A DNA stretch of 64,000 bases from Amycolatopsis jejuensis (GTDB taxonomy: Bacteria; Actinomycetota; Actinomycetes; Mycobacteriales; Pseudonocardiaceae): positions 22,069 to 86,068 of the forward strand of contig NZ_JNYZ01000042.1 of assembly GCF_000717335.1 (NCBI RefSeq), in the 5' to 3' direction. The notes under the pieces were generated by a model that saw only the letters and a program-made list of their open reading frames with translations, had not been told where the DNA came from and made no database searches. The first letter of the stretch is position 1. Each line of letters starts with the position of its first letter. Made by a program: the position numbers and the translations under genes. Shown here in pieces: positions 31,347 through 40,793 of the stretch.

Positions 31347-31820
31347 GTGAGTACCGGCGAGACGACCTATCCCTTGTCCCAAGGTGAGCTGGCTCACTTT
31401 TCCCGGCTGGCTGCCGAGGTCGGCACGCACACCGTGGTGCGGCATGCCCGCGACGCCGCTCGCGAAGGGCTCTCGGCGACCGAGCGGCAAGCCCTCGAAC
31501 TCGTCGGACAAACTGCGGATTCCCTTACGCCAGGCCGGATCGGGGCGCTCACCGGACTGTCCACCGGAGCTGTGACCGGGGTGCTGGACCGGCTCGAGAA
31601 GGCCGGTCTGGTGCGCCGCGAACGCGACCGGATCGACCGGCGGAAGGTGCTCGTGGCGGTCACCGAGGCGGGTCGCGAGCGGCTTGCCGGGATTGCGCGC
31701 AGCGCCGCCGGGGACCTCGCCCGCGTGCTCGCGGAGTTCTCTCCGGCCGAGCGGAATGTGCTCGAGCGTTATCAGAACGCAATGCTCGAAGCGTTACGCG
31801 AAAATGCGCACCCCGCATAG
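31347..31820 (+). CDS. MarR family transcriptional regulator
   Basis: 157 aa winged-helix regulator: LSATERQALELVGQTADSLT, then PGRIGALTGLSTGAVTGVLD (recognition helix), RLEKAGLVRRERDRIDRRKV (wing) and LVAVTEAGRERL. GTG 31347 follows GGAGG. It is divergent from moaA and upstream of the molybdate genes, so it may control either; no palindromic site was found close to it. Ligand unknown. Confidence 0.88.
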   Translation: MSTGETTYPLSQGELAHFSRLAAEVGTHTVVRHARDAAREGLSATERQALELVGQTADSLTPGRIGALTGLSTGAVTGVLDRLEKAGLVRRERDRIDRRKVLVAVTEAGRERLAGIARSAAGDLARVLAEFSPAERNVLERYQNAMLEALRENAHPA

Positions 31821-31824
31821 CTTT

Positions 31825-31846
31825 TCCGCATCTGCGGAGATAATGT
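31825..31846 (+). promoter_or_regulatory. Promoter/operator of the mop-modABC operon
   Basis: The palindrome TCCGCA-TC-TGCGGA (31825-31838) lies just before a -10-like TAATGT (31841-31846). Only 7 nt separate this -10 from the ATG at 31854, the spacing expected for a leaderless mRNA. A palindrome in the -35/-10 spacer suits a MerR-like regulator, and the first gene of the operon encodes such a helix-turn-helix. Confidence 0.45.
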
Positions 31847-31853
31847 TTCGGCC

Positions 31854-32258
31854 ATGCCGCAATTTCGGTTGTCCGAGGCCGCCCGGCTCCTCGGCGTCAG
31901 TGACGACACAGTTCGCCGGTGGGTCCGCGCGGGGCAGCTGACCGCAACGGACGACGCCGCCGGCCGGAAAGTCGTCGACGGTGCCCAGCTCGCCGGGTTC
32001 GCACGTGCGCAGGCCGCGGTGCAGGACGATCCGTCGGCGGTCGGCCGCTCCGCCCGCAACCGCTTCGTCGGGCTGGTCACCGAGGTCATCGCCGACAAGG
32101 TGATGGCGCAGGTCGAGCTGCAGTGCGGGGCGCACCGAGTGGTGTCACTGATGAGCACCGAAGCCGTCCGTGAGCTCGGGCTGCGCCCCGGCGTGCTCGC
32201 GGTGGCCGTGGTGAAGGCGACCACCGTCGTCGTGGAAACCCCGGAAGGATCCAGATGA
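31854..32258 (+). CDS. Molybdate-responsive regulator: MerR-like HTH plus Mop/TOBE domain
   Basis: 134 aa. An N-terminal excisionase/MerR-like helix-turn-helix (FRLSEAARLLGVSDDTVRRW, about 3-55) is joined to a single molybdate-binding Mop/TOBE domain (about 68-130: ARNRFVGLVTEVIADKVMAQ, LRPGVLAVAVVKATTVVVE). Such proteins bind molybdate or tungstate and sense Mo supply, as ModE does with another DNA-binding domain. It is the first gene of the modABC operon and overlaps modA by 4 nt. Probably autoregulatory. Confidence 0.87.
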   Translation: MPQFRLSEAARLLGVSDDTVRRWVRAGQLTATDDAAGRKVVDGAQLAGFARAQAAVQDDPSAVGRSARNRFVGLVTEVIADKVMAQVELQCGAHRVVSLMSTEAVRELGLRPGVLAVAVVKATTVVVETPEGSR

Positions 32259-33043
32259 AGAAGCTCGCCCTCGTCGCCGGAACCGCGGCGATCGCGATGT
32301 TCGCCGGTGCCTGCAGCTCCAGCGACCAGCCAAGCACCGCCGCCAGTTCGAGCCCGGCTGCGGCAGGCGGCACTCTCACGGTGTTCGCCGCGGCGTCGCT
32401 CACCGAGTCCTTCAACGCGCTTGGCAAGCAGTTCGAGGCCGCGCACCCGGGCGTCAAGGTCACCTTCGACTACGAGGGGTCCTCCGCGCTCGTGCAGAAG
32501 CTGGACAACGGCGCGAAGGCCGACGTGTTCGCCTCGGCGGACCAGAAGAACATGGACAAGGCAGTGCAGGACGGGGTGATCGACGGCCAGCCTGCCGTGT
32601 TCGCCACCAACAAGCTGGCGATCGCGGTGGCCAAGGGCAATCCGAAGGGCATCAAGACCTTCGCGGACCTGGTCAAGCCCGGGTTGAACGTCGTCGTGTG
32701 CGCGCAGCAGGTGCCGTGCGGGTCGGCCACCGAGAAGGTGGAGAAGAGCACGGGTACCACGCTCAAGCCGGTGAGCGAGGAGACGAACGTCAAGCAGGTG
32801 CTGGCGAAGGTGCAGTCGGGCGACGCCGACGCGGGGCTGGTGTACGTCACCGACGCGACGTCGGCGGCGGGCAAGGTGGACAAGGTCGACTTCCCGGAGT
32901 CTTCGGGGGCGGTCAACCAGTACCCGATCGCGGTGGTGAAGAACGCCCCGCAGGCTGCGCTGGCCAAGCAGTTCACCGAGTTCATCCTCGGTGCCGATGG
33001 CAAGGCCGAGCTGGCCAAGATCGGGTTTGGCCCGGGCAAGTAG
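32255..33043 (+). CDS. modA: Molybdate ABC transporter substrate-binding lipoprotein ModA
   Basis: 262 aa lipoprotein, lipobox FAGAC near residue 20. The ModA fold is marked by [59 protein letters not shown] and [19 protein letters not shown], with the oxyanion-contacting Ser residues in the AAASLT and GSSA segments. Captures molybdate or tungstate for ModBC. ATG overlaps the regulator stop (ATGA). Confidence 0.95.
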   Translation: MKKLALVAGTAAIAMFAGACSSSDQPSTAASSSPAAAGGTLTVFAAASLTESFNALGKQFEAAHPGVKVTFDYEGSSALVQKLDNGAKADVFASADQKNMDKAVQDGVIDGQPAVFATNKLAIAVAKGNPKGIKTFADLVKPGLNVVVCAQQVPCGSATEKVEKSTGTTLKPVSEETNVKQVLAKVQSGDADAGLVYVTDATSAAGKVDKVDFPESSGAVNQYPIAVVKNAPQAALAKQFTEFILGADGKAELAKIGFGPGK

Positions 33044-33866
33044 GGCGCGCTCGGGGGCGGCGGCCGCGGTCCGGCCGCCGCACGCCCGGGTGCCCCTCGT
33101 CCTCTGGTTCCCCGCCGTCGCCGCGCTGGCGCTCGTGGTGCTGCCGGTCGTCGGCCTTCTCGTCCGGTCCGACCTCACGCGGCTGCCGTCGCTGCTGGTC
33201 ACGTCGTCGTCGTTGAACGCGCTCCGGCTGTCGCTGGTCACCGCGGCACTGTCCACTGTGGCCTGTGTACTGCTCGGGGTACCACTGGCGGTCGTGCTCG
33301 CCCGTTCGCGGGTACGCGGGGCGCGGCTGTTGCGCTCGATCGTCCTGCTGCCGCTGGTATTGCCGCCTGTCGTCGGTGGACTGGCGTTGCTGTACCTGCT
33401 GGGACGCAAGGGTTTTCTCGGCATGTTCGTGACCTGGCTGTCCGGCGAGCAGGTGCCGTTCACCACCACCGCGGTGGTGATTGCACAGACGTTCGTCGCG
33501 ATGCCGTTCCTCGTCGTCAGCCTGGAAGGGGCGCTGCGCGGAGCCGGTGACCGGTACGAGCAGGTGGCCTCGACGCTCGGCGCGCGCCCGTGGACGGTGT
33601 TCCGCCGCGTCACGGTGCCCCTGCTGCTGCCGGCGCTCGGTTCCGGTGTCGTGCTCAGTTTTGCCCGTGCGCTGGGGGAATTCGGTGCGACGATCACGTT
33701 CGCGGGCAGCCTGGAGGGCGTCACGCGGACGTTGCCGCTCGAGGTCTACACCCAGGCCGAGGTGGACATCGACAGTGCGGTCGCGCTGGCGTTATTGCTC
33801 ATCGTGGTCGCGATCCTGGTCATCGCGGTCGCGCGGCCGCGGTCGTGGGAAGGCGACCTGCGATGA
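33027..33866 (+). CDS. modB: Molybdate ABC transporter permease ModB
   Basis: About 279 aa integral membrane permease with five to six segments. The EAA loop reads [20 protein letters not shown] followed by [20 protein letters not shown], and the ModB-typical [20 protein letters not shown] is present. The start is uncertain: TTG 33027, inside the end of modA, is used; GTG 32991, ATG 32997 and GTG 33090 are in frame and none has a good ribosome site, as expected with coupled translation. The stop overlaps modC. Confidence 0.9.
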   Translation: MARASRARSGAAAAVRPPHARVPLVLWFPAVAALALVVLPVVGLLVRSDLTRLPSLLVTSSSLNALRLSLVTAALSTVACVLLGVPLAVVLARSRVRGARLLRSIVLLPLVLPPVVGGLALLYLLGRKGFLGMFVTWLSGEQVPFTTTAVVIAQTFVAMPFLVVSLEGALRGAGDRYEQVASTLGARPWTVFRRVTVPLLLPALGSGVVLSFARALGEFGATITFAGSLEGVTRTLPLEVYTQAEVDIDSAVALALLLIVVAILVIAVARPRSWEGDLR

Positions 33867-34942
33867 CACTTTCCGCGCGGCTGGCGCTCACCCGTGGCGA
33901 GTTCTCGCTCGACGTCGATTTCACCGTGCCCGGCGGCAGCGTGCTGGCGTTGCTGGGGCCGAACGGGTCCGGAAAGTCCACTGTGCTCGGTGGGCTCGCC
34001 GGTCTGCTGCCGGTGTCGTCTGCCGACATCGTGCTCGCCGAACGCCGATTGGCCGGGGACGGCGTCGACCTTCCGCCACACGAACGGCGGATCGGCTTGC
34101 TGTCCCAGGACGCCTTGCTGTTCCCCCATCTGTCCGCAGTGGACAATGTCGCGTTCGCCCCGCGGTCGAAGGGCGCCGGACGCTTGCCCGCGCGGGAAAT
34201 CGCCGAGCGCTGGCTGTCCGAAGTGGACGCTGCGGAGTTCGCGGACCGGCGGCCGACCCAGCTGTCGGGTGGGCAGCAGCAACGGGTCGCGATTGCCAGG
34301 GCATTGGCGTCGGAGCCGTCGCTTTTGCTGCTGGACGAACCGTTTGCCGCGCTGGACGTCGATTCGGCACCGGCGATCCGCGGCCTGCTGCGCCGAGTGT
34401 TGCGAGACGGGCCGACCACCGTCCTGGTCACGCACGATCCGCTCGACGCGCTCGCATTGGCCGACCACGTGGCCGTGATGGCCGAGGGCCGGATCGTGGA
34501 ACGCGGGCCGACGCGGGACGTCCTTGCCGCGCCGCGCACCGCGTTCACCGCTCGGATTGCCGGGCTGAACCTGGTGTCGGGAGTGGCGGTCGCCGACGGG
34601 TTGCGCACGCATTCGGGCGAGGTCGTCGCGGGATTGCTGACGCCGGACACGGTGGTGGGCGAGGCGGCGGTCGCGGTGTTCGAGCCCAACGCGGTCGCGG
34701 TGTACCCGCACGACGGCGAGCATCACGGCAGTCCGCGCAACACGGTCGAGACCACAGTGGCCGCACTCGAACCGCACGGTCCGGTGATCCGGCTGCGCGC
34801 GGCCGGTGGTCCGCCGTGGGCGCGTGGGCTGGCCGCGGACCTCACGCCGGCGGCTGTTGCGGACCTCGGGCTGGAGCCGGGGTCGGCGGTCACGCTCTCG
34901 ATCAAGGCCGCGACGGTGGCTGTGCACCCGGCCGCCGACTGA
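33863..34942 (+). CDS. modC: Molybdate ABC transporter ATPase ModC
   Basis: 359 aa. ABC motifs: GPNGSGKST (Walker A), [20 protein letters not shown] (Q-loop), [15 protein letters not shown] (signature), [12 protein letters not shown] (Walker B), [12 protein letters not shown] (H-loop). The C-terminal third is a TOBE-like molybdate-sensing domain (about 230-359), which in ModC proteins can cause trans-inhibition by excess molybdate. ATG overlaps the modB stop. It completes the Mop-modABC operon, supplying Mo to the cofactor made by the moa genes beside it. Confidence 0.94.
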   Translation: MTLSARLALTRGEFSLDVDFTVPGGSVLALLGPNGSGKSTVLGGLAGLLPVSSADIVLAERRLAGDGVDLPPHERRIGLLSQDALLFPHLSAVDNVAFAPRSKGAGRLPAREIAERWLSEVDAAEFADRRPTQLSGGQQQRVAIARALASEPSLLLLDEPFAALDVDSAPAIRGLLRRVLRDGPTTVLVTHDPLDALALADHVAVMAEGRIVERGPTRDVLAAPRTAFTARIAGLNLVSGVAVADGLRTHSGEVVAGLLTPDTVVGEAAVAVFEPNAVAVYPHDGEHHGSPRNTVETTVAALEPHGPVIRLRAAGGPPWARGLAADLTPAAVADLGLEPGSAVTLSIKAATVAVHPAAD

Positions 34943-34990
34943 TACGGTTCAGACTCGCTTGACCGATCGAGAAGCGAGGGGCCTGCGACG

Positions 34991-35785
34991 GTGACCGAAG
35001 CCCGGTGGACCTATCTGAGCGACATGGACGGCGTCCTGGTGCGCGAGGAGCACCTCGTGCCCGGCGCGGACGAGTTCCTTGCCGAGCTGCGCGACAACGC
35101 CATCGACTTCCTGGTGCTCACCAACAACTCCATCTACACCCCGCGCGACCTGCGGGCGCGGCTGCTGCGCACTGGTCTGGACATCCCGGAGGAGTCGATC
35201 TGGACCTCGGCGCTGGCCACCGCGAAGTTCCTCGATTCGCAGCGGCCGAACGGCACCGCGTTCGTGATCGGCGAGGCAGGGCTCACCACGGCACTGCACG
35301 AGGTCGGGTACGTGCTCACCGAGCGCGATCCGGACTACGTCGTACTCGGCGAGACCCGGACGTACAGCTTCACCTCGATCACCAACGCGATCCGGCTGAT
35401 CGAACGGGGCGCGAAGTTCATCGCGACGAACCCGGATGCCACCGGGCCGAGCGTCGAGGGGTCGATGCCGGCGACCGGGTCGGTCGCGGCGCTGATCGAG
35501 AAGGCGACCGGGCGCTCGCCGTACTACGTGGGCAAGCCGAACCCGCTCATGATGCGGTCGGCGCTGCGGCAGCTCGGCGCGCACTCGGAGTCGACGCTCA
35601 TGATCGGCGACCGGATGGACACCGACGTGCACTCCGGAATCGAGGCCGGTCTGCAGACGATTCTGGTGCTCACTGGCATTTCCACGGCGGAATCGGTGGA
35701 CAATTTCCCCTACCGTCCCACGAAGGTCCTCGACTCGGTCGCCGACCTGATCGGGCGAACGCGTGACCCGTTCGGCGAAGGCTGA
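34991..35785 (+). CDS. HAD-IIA family phosphatase (NagD-like)
   Basis: 264 aa. HAD motif I is at the start ([20 protein letters not shown]), motif II is [13 protein letters not shown], and motif III/IV are [15 protein letters not shown] and [20 protein letters not shown]. The C2-type cap between motifs II and III places it with NagD/4-nitrophenylphosphatase-like enzymes acting on sugar or nucleotide phosphates. GTG start with GAGGGG upstream. The actual substrate cannot be inferred. Confidence 0.92.
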   Translation: MTEARWTYLSDMDGVLVREEHLVPGADEFLAELRDNAIDFLVLTNNSIYTPRDLRARLLRTGLDIPEESIWTSALATAKFLDSQRPNGTAFVIGEAGLTTALHEVGYVLTERDPDYVVLGETRTYSFTSITNAIRLIERGAKFIATNPDATGPSVEGSMPATGSVAALIEKATGRSPYYVGKPNPLMMRSALRQLGAHSESTLMIGDRMDTDVHSGIEAGLQTILVLTGISTAESVDNFPYRPTKVLDSVADLIGRTRDPFGEG

Positions 35786-35822
35786 CCGGCCACCGCCCGG
35801 GAGCAGGGCATATCGTCGAGCG

Positions 35823-36617
35823 ATGAGCGTGTATGTGGTGGGCGACGTCCACGGGCATCGTGATGCCCTGGCCGACGCCTTGCGCGCCGAGGGTCTGGTC
35901 GACGGCGACGGCGCTTGGACCGGCGCCGAAGACCGGTTGTGGTTCCTCGGCGATTTCACCGACCGCGGCCCGGACGGCGTCGGCGTCATCGACCTCGTGC
36001 GCGGCCTGCAGGAGCAGGCGGCCGACGCCGGCGGGCAGGTGGAGATGCTGCTGGGCAACCACGAGATCCTGCTGCTCGGGATGTACCACTTCGGCGACCG
36101 TCCGGTGCCGTCCGGCTTCGGCCCGCGCAGTTTCGCCCGCAGCTGGGAGATCAACGGCGGCCTGCTGTCGGACCAGGACCGGCTCACTCCGGAGCACATC
36201 GAATGGCTCACCGAGCGCCCGCTGGTCGCGCTGGACGAGGACCATCTGCTGCTGCACTCGGACACGCTCGAATACCTCGACTGGGGCGAGGATCTCGACA
36301 CGATCAACGCCACCGCGCACGACATCCTGACCGGCAGCAACCTCGAATCCTGGTGGGACGTGTGGCGCCGGATGACCACCCGGTACGCCTTCCGTGGCCC
36401 GGCAGGCGAGGAGAACGCCGACCGGCTGCTGGCGGCGCTTGGCGGTTCGCGGATCGTCCACGGGCACAGCGTGATCGCCGACCAGCTGGGGATTCACCCG
36501 TCGCAGATCGAAGGCCCGTACCTGTACGCGGGCGGCAAGGCGCTGGGTATCGACGGCGGGTTGTTCGTGGGCGGGCCGTGCCTCGTGGTGAAGCTGCCGT
36601 TCGAACCGGAGGACTAG
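35823..36617 (+). CDS. Calcineurin-like metallophosphoesterase
   Basis: 264 aa. Metal-binding motifs of the PPP-like phosphoesterase fold are in place: GDVHGH near the start, WFLGDFTDRGPDGVGVIDLV, LLGNHEILLLGM, and GSRIVHGHSVI near the end. Related proteins include Shewanella-type phosphatases and bis(5'-nucleosyl)-tetraphosphatase relatives; substrate unknown. The gene ends overlapping the convergent YccF gene by 4 nt. Confidence 0.9.
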   Translation: MSVYVVGDVHGHRDALADALRAEGLVDGDGAWTGAEDRLWFLGDFTDRGPDGVGVIDLVRGLQEQAADAGGQVEMLLGNHEILLLGMYHFGDRPVPSGFGPRSFARSWEINGGLLSDQDRLTPEHIEWLTERPLVALDEDHLLLHSDTLEYLDWGEDLDTINATAHDILTGSNLESWWDVWRRMTTRYAFRGPAGEENADRLLAALGGSRIVHGHSVIADQLGIHPSQIEGPYLYAGGKALGIDGGLFVGGPCLVVKLPFEPED

Positions 36618-36985
36618 GCGTCCACGATTTCCTTGCCGAGCGGCATCAGGGAGACCGGGATCATCTTGAAATTCGCCAGTCCGAGCGGGATTCCGATGAT
36701 CGTGATGCACAGCAGCGTGCCGGTGATCAGGTGCCCGATGCTGAGCCACAGCCCGGCGAACACGAACCAGATCACGTTGCCGAGGAACGAGCCGACGCCC
36801 GCGTCCCGCCGGTCGACCACCGTGCGCCCGAACGGCCACAACGCGTAGTTCGCGATCCGGAACGAAGCGATGCCGAAGGGGATCGTGACGATCAGGATGC
36901 AGCAGATCACGCCGGCGACCAGGTAGCCCAGGGCCATCCAGAAGCCGCACAGCACGAGCCAGAGTGCATTGAGAATCAGGCGCAT
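36614..36985 (-). CDS. YccF domain inner-membrane protein
   Basis: 123 aa with two copies of the YccF repeat: LNALWLVLCGFWMALGYLVA with CCILIVTIPFGIASFRIANY, and FLGNVIWFVFAGLWLSIGHL with LCITIIGIPLGLANFKMI. About four membrane segments. Function unknown; in E. coli YccF is an uncharacterised membrane protein. ATG overlaps the stop of the upstream phzF-like gene by one base, so they form an operon. Confidence 0.88.
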   Translation of the reverse strand: MRLILNALWLVLCGFWMALGYLVAGVICCILIVTIPFGIASFRIANYALWPFGRTVVDRRDAGVGSFLGNVIWFVFAGLWLSIGHLITGTLLCITIIGIPLGLANFKMIPVSLMPLGKEIVDA

Positions 36986-37725
36986 CAGACGTGCAACTCC
37001 CCGCTCACCACGGTGACCGCCTGCCCGCGCAGCAGGACCCGGTCGCCTCGGACTTCCACGCGAACGGTCCCGCCGCGCTCGGACAGCTGTGCTCCGGTCA
37101 GGGCGGTTTTGCCCAGTTTTTCCGCCCAGTACGGGGCGAGGCAGCAGTGCGCGGACCCGGTGACGGGATCCTCGTCGACCCCAACGCCGGGTCCGAAGAA
37201 GCGGCTGACGAAGTCGTCTCCCGGCGCGGTGATCACGAGCCGCCCGGTCCAGGTTTCGCGGAGGGCGTCGAGGTCCGGCTGCGCTTTGCGGACCGCGTCG
37301 GCGCTTTCGAGGACGACGAACAGGTTTTCCCGCGCCCGTCCGGTGAATCTCGCTCCGGGGATGATGTGGTTCAGGTCTTCGCCGGTTTCGAGGGGCGGGT
37401 CGGCCGGGAAGTCCATCTCGATCCAGTCGCCGGTTTTGGTGCAGGTGAGGTGGCCGCTGAGGGTGTCGTAGACCTGCCGCCCGCCGAGAACGTGCGTGAC
37501 GGCGACGGTGGCGTGCCCGCAGAGCGCGACTTCCTTGGTGGGCGTGAACCAGCGAAGGGACTTCACGTCGCCTCGGTTGACCACGAAGGCCGTCTCGGAG
37601 TGCTTCATCTCGGCCGCGACCTGCTGCATCCACCCGGCGTCCGCAGGCTCGTCGAGCACGACGACCCCGGCCGGATTCCCGGTGAAAGCCCGGTCGGTGA
37701 ACGCGTCGACGAGGTGGAATCGCAT
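36985..37725 (-). CDS. PhzF family phenazine-biosynthesis-like isomerase
   Basis: 246 aa. It begins HLVDAFTDRAFTGNPAGVVV and has the catalytic Glu in MKHSETAFVVNRGDVKSLRW, followed by FTPTKEVALCGHATVAVTHV and VDEDPVTGSAHCCLAPYWAE, all typical of the PhzF diaminopimelate-epimerase fold. PhzF isomerises dihydro-3-hydroxyanthranilate, but most family members lie outside phenazine clusters, as here, so substrate is unknown. ATG 37725 is used because homology starts at MRFHLVDAF; in-frame ATGs lie upstream. Confidence 0.9.
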   Translation of the reverse strand: MRFHLVDAFTDRAFTGNPAGVVVLDEPADAGWMQQVAAEMKHSETAFVVNRGDVKSLRWFTPTKEVALCGHATVAVTHVLGGRQVYDTLSGHLTCTKTGDWIEMDFPADPPLETGEDLNHIIPGARFTGRARENLFVVLESADAVRKAQPDLDALRETWTGRLVITAPGDDFVSRFFGPGVGVDEDPVTGSAHCCLAPYWAEKLGKTALTGAQLSERGGTVRVEVRGDRVLLRGQAVTVVSGELHV

Positions 37726-37798
37726 GGTGTCGACGGTACCTGGGCTCATGGGGTCCATCGTTCCCGACATCGGCCGCGCCGGCATCGGGGATTTTCCC

Positions 37799-39049
37799 TT
37801 ACCTCGCAGCGATGTTCCCGTTGATGATCACCGTGGCCGGCCGCCCGAGCGCCGCCGGGAGGTCCCCATCCACGACGACCAGATCGGCGTCGAAACCGGG
37901 CCGGATCCGCCCTTTCGTGGCGAACCCACACCCGTCGGCAGCGACCGACGTCGCCGACGCAAGCGCTTCCACCAGCGGAACCCCGGCGGTGACCAGCCCG
38001 GCCACCGACCACGGCAACACCCCGTGCGGCTTACCCTGGTTGATCCCGGAATCACCACCGGACACCGTCCGGACCCCTTTCGCGAACATCGTCGCCGCAT
38101 CCTTCGCGCGAGCCTCCACCGACAGCCCATACCGCGCCAGCAGCCGCCGAATCTTCTCCGGCGGCACCATGCCGGGCATGACCCCGATGGTCGGACAGAC
38201 AGCGATGTTTCTGCTGCTCAGCTTGTGGATCAGGCGGTCACTGAGCCGAACCCCGTCGGGCGTGAGGCAGGTACAGTGCTCAATCCCGTCCGCACCAGCG
38301 TCGACGGCCTGCTCGACGGCAGCGAGCGCATGAGCGTGCACCGTGACCGGCAGGTTTGCGGCGTGGGCAAGGTCGACGATCAGGCGAAGGTCGGGGTCAC
38401 TGAACTGGCAGCTGTAGACGTCGGTGCCCTGCGTGTTGATCCCGCCGCTGCCCATGATCTTGACGACGTCGACCCCACGGTCCACCCGCTCGGCGATTGC
38501 GTCCCGGATCTGCTTGACCCCACTGACCGCGCCACCCATGTTCCAGCAGTGCCCACCGGGGATGGTGATGGGCGGCCCGGCTGTCGCGACTTTTGGCAGG
38601 CCTTCGCGGTTACGCCAGTCCTGGGTGGCGAAGTTGCGGTCACCGAGGTCCCGTACCGCGGTGACGCCCGCCGCGAGCTGACGTCGGAGGCCGGCCTCGA
38701 TCACCTGGGCCTGCTGGGTCGGGTCGTGGTCGGCCAGCCGGTCGAGGGCGCCTTCCTTGCTGTCGCAACAGAGGTGAACGTGCGCGTCGATCAGCCCGGG
38801 GAGGAGGGTTCCGCCGGGGAAATCGAGGACTTGGTCTGCTTGCGGGGTCTCTTGTGGAGTCTTTTGCGGGGTCTTTTGTGTCGTCGGTCCTGACGCCGTT
38901 GGCCCTGACGCCGTTGGCCCTGATGCCGGTCCTGTTGCTGGGCCGACCGAAGTGATCCGACCGTCGTCAACCAGCACGACGGTCCCTTCCGGCAGGAACC
39001 GCTCCCCGTCGAAAACCCGCTCCGCGCGCACCGCCAGCCTGCTGCCCAT
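37799..39049 (-). CDS. Amidohydrolase family protein with a repetitive insertion
   Basis: 416 aa metal-dependent hydrolase of the imidazolonepropionase/prolidase-like group. The metal-binding HxH is in LLPGLIDAHVHLCCD; other ligands are in VTVHAHALAAVEQAVDAGA and DGIEHCTCLTPDG, and the C-terminal Asp in VSGGDSGINQG. Between the first two beta strands, residues about 38-70, an insertion repeats ASGPT and then TPQKTPQETPQ; neighbours in the family go straight from VGPA to the next strand. The insertion probably arose by slippage and is surface-exposed. Substrate unknown. Confidence 0.87.
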   Translation of the reverse strand: MGSRLAVRAERVFDGERFLPEGTVVLVDDGRITSVGPATGPASGPTASGPTASGPTTQKTPQKTPQETPQADQVLDFPGGTLLPGLIDAHVHLCCDSKEGALDRLADHDPTQQAQVIEAGLRRQLAAGVTAVRDLGDRNFATQDWRNREGLPKVATAGPPITIPGGHCWNMGGAVSGVKQIRDAIAERVDRGVDVVKIMGSGGINTQGTDVYSCQFSDPDLRLIVDLAHAANLPVTVHAHALAAVEQAVDAGADGIEHCTCLTPDGVRLSDRLIHKLSSRNIAVCPTIGVMPGMVPPEKIRRLLARYGLSVEARAKDAATMFAKGVRTVSGGDSGINQGKPHGVLPWSVAGLVTAGVPLVEALASATSVAADGCGFATKGRIRPGFDADLVVVDGDLPAALGRPATVIINGNIAAR

Positions 39050-39059
39050 GGGCTCACCT

Positions 39060-39340
39060 CACCCAGAGGTCGCTCGGCGCCGCAGTTTTGTTGCCAACCT
39101 GCGCGGGTTGTCTTTGCCGCGACCCGCCCAGGTTGCCCTTGCTACCACCCGCACGGGTAGCCGCTGCCGCTGCCGCCGCCCAGCGCGCGTCGTCTTTGCC
39201 ACCGCCCGCGCAGAATGTCTTCGCCGCGACCCGCGCAGTTGCCGTTGCTGCCACCCGCACGGGTTGCCGCTGCAGCCACTGGTGCGCGTCGTCTTTGCCG
39301 CCGCCCGCGCAGAATGTCTTCGCCGCCGCTCGCGCAGGCG
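39060..39340. repeat. Degenerate tandem repeat, about 100-bp period
   Basis: GCGCGTCGTCTTTGCC followed by CCGCCCGCGCAGAATGTC occurs at 39185 and again at 39284, a 99-bp shift. An earlier, more decayed unit precedes 39160 (TTGCCCTTGCTACCACCCGC versus TTGCCGTTGCTGCCACCCGC at 39239). It lies between the amidohydrolase and the PPE-like gene. A minus-strand frame stays open through it but lacks a start site, so it is treated as non-coding. Confidence 0.65.
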
Positions 39341-39344
39341 CCCG

Positions 39345-40793
39345 TCAGCCCCCCAGCACCGGCGGCGTGATCTTCTCCCCGTTGGGCCCCCGCTCGGGCC
39401 GCACCTCGAAGACCTCATCAGGGTCGATCTGCGTCGGAATCTTGTTCTTGTGCTCTTTGTCCTCTTCCTTCTTCTTGCCCGCTCCGGTTCCCGCCACCCC
39501 GGGCGCCCCAGGCTTACCGGCTTTCCCGGCATTGGCGGCCGCGGTAGCACCACGTTCAAGCCGCTCGCCCGCACCCTTGCCACTGCTGTTGCCCTCGCCC
39601 GGCTTCGGCGTCCCCCCGGTTACCCGGCTGCCCGCGTTGCCGCCGACACCACGCCCGCCGTTGCCCCCGGACCCGGACCGCCCACGGACGGTGTCCTCTC
39701 CGGCCCCGCCGACCCCGGCACCCGCCCCCAATGCCATCGCCTCGGGGGAAATCCGGCCGAACCCACTGGGCGTCGGCGCACGATAGCCACCCCCCGCGGC
39801 GGGATTGTTGAACGACCCAGCACCGGTGCTGACCCCCGGCGTGTAACTGCTCCCTCCACCAGCAGGCGGATACCCCCCACCCGTGGCTGCACTCCCGCTG
39901 CCGAGCTGCCCAGGAGCCCCGGAAAAGTTCCCGGCACTCCCACCAGGCCCCCCGACCGCCCCGCTCTGCCCACCGGGCGCACTGATCGGCTGAGCACTGC
40001 TGACGTGAGTACCGCTGTCCGACCCCCCAAGCTGCGGCGGCGGTGAATAGGCCGGTTGGGTGGTAGCGGTGCCGTGGTAAGTGTTGTCGAGCCCCTGTAA
40101 AACCTGAACCGCCTGCTGATGCGCAGCGTCGGCCTGCTCCTGCTTCGCCGCAATGCCATTCATGGTAAGCGCACCCTGAAAGGGATTGCCCGCGCTGATC
40201 TGCGAAGTAGCCCGATCCATCTCGGCCTTCTGATCAAACCCGGTAGGCTCGGGCATGTTCTTCTGCGCATAATCCGCAGCAGCCGCCTGCTGGGAATAGC
40301 GGTTGGAACTGAGCTGCGCCGCACTGGCAGTTTGCGCCGTGTACGCCGCAGTCTGCTGGAAAAACCCATGCGCCTGCTCCGCAGCGTCCCCTTGCCACGA
40401 AATCCCGGAGGATTTGGTAGCGGAATCGATGGCATTCGACAGGTCGGCCAGCCAGTTGCCGAGCTTGTTCGCAACCCGCCCTTTGGCATCGATATCGCGA
40501 GGATCCATGTCGGTATGGACCATGTTGTAGAGATCCTGATGCTGATGGGACGCATAGTTGGCGTCCGGGCTGGGCGCGTCCCCCCGAAGGGACTGCCCCT
40601 GGACCAACTGCTCGCCTTGGGTGACCGAATAGTCAGCCGCGGCGTGCTGAGACCGCTGGTCGACACCATCGCGGACATTCCGCTGATCCTCGACCCCAAA
40701 CCGCCCAGGGGTGGCCTTCTTGGTGAGATCGGTATGCGTCTGACCGTAGTAGTCGCCCTCGTACTGACGATTCTCCGCGCGCTTCCCGCTCAC
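39345..40793 (-). CDS. PPE/WXG-like type VII secretion substrate with Gly-rich C-terminus
   Basis: 482 aa. The N-terminal part (about 90-215) is helical with a WxG turn at SSGISWQGDAAEQAHGFFQQ, then TAAYTAQTASAAQLSSNRYS. The middle (about 250-420) is Gly/Pro/Ser-rich low complexity. The C-terminal tail is charged and conserved-looking: IPTQIDPDEVFEVRPERGPN, ending PVLGG. Pseudonocardiaceae ESX loci encode such large PPE-like proteins. GTG overlaps the stop of the 157-aa protein gene (GTGA), so the two are probably co-translated partners, as in PE/PPE or EsxA/EsxB pairs. Confidence 0.8.
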   Translation of the reverse strand: MSGKRAENRQYEGDYYGQTHTDLTKKATPGRFGVEDQRNVRDGVDQRSQHAAADYSVTQGEQLVQGQSLRGDAPSPDANYASHQHQDLYNMVHTDMDPRDIDAKGRVANKLGNWLADLSNAIDSATKSSGISWQGDAAEQAHGFFQQTAAYTAQTASAAQLSSNRYSQQAAAADYAQKNMPEPTGFDQKAEMDRATSQISAGNPFQGALTMNGIAAKQEQADAAHQQAVQVLQGLDNTYHGTATTQPAYSPPPQLGGSDSGTHVSSAQPISAPGGQSGAVGGPGGSAGNFSGAPGQLGSGSAATGGGYPPAGGGSSYTPGVSTGAGSFNNPAAGGGYRAPTPSGFGRISPEAMALGAGAGVGGAGEDTVRGRSGSGGNGGRGVGGNAGSRVTGGTPKPGEGNSSGKGAGERLERGATAAANAGKAGKPGAPGVAGTGAGKKKEEDKEHKNKIPTQIDPDEVFEVRPERGPNGEKITPPVLGG

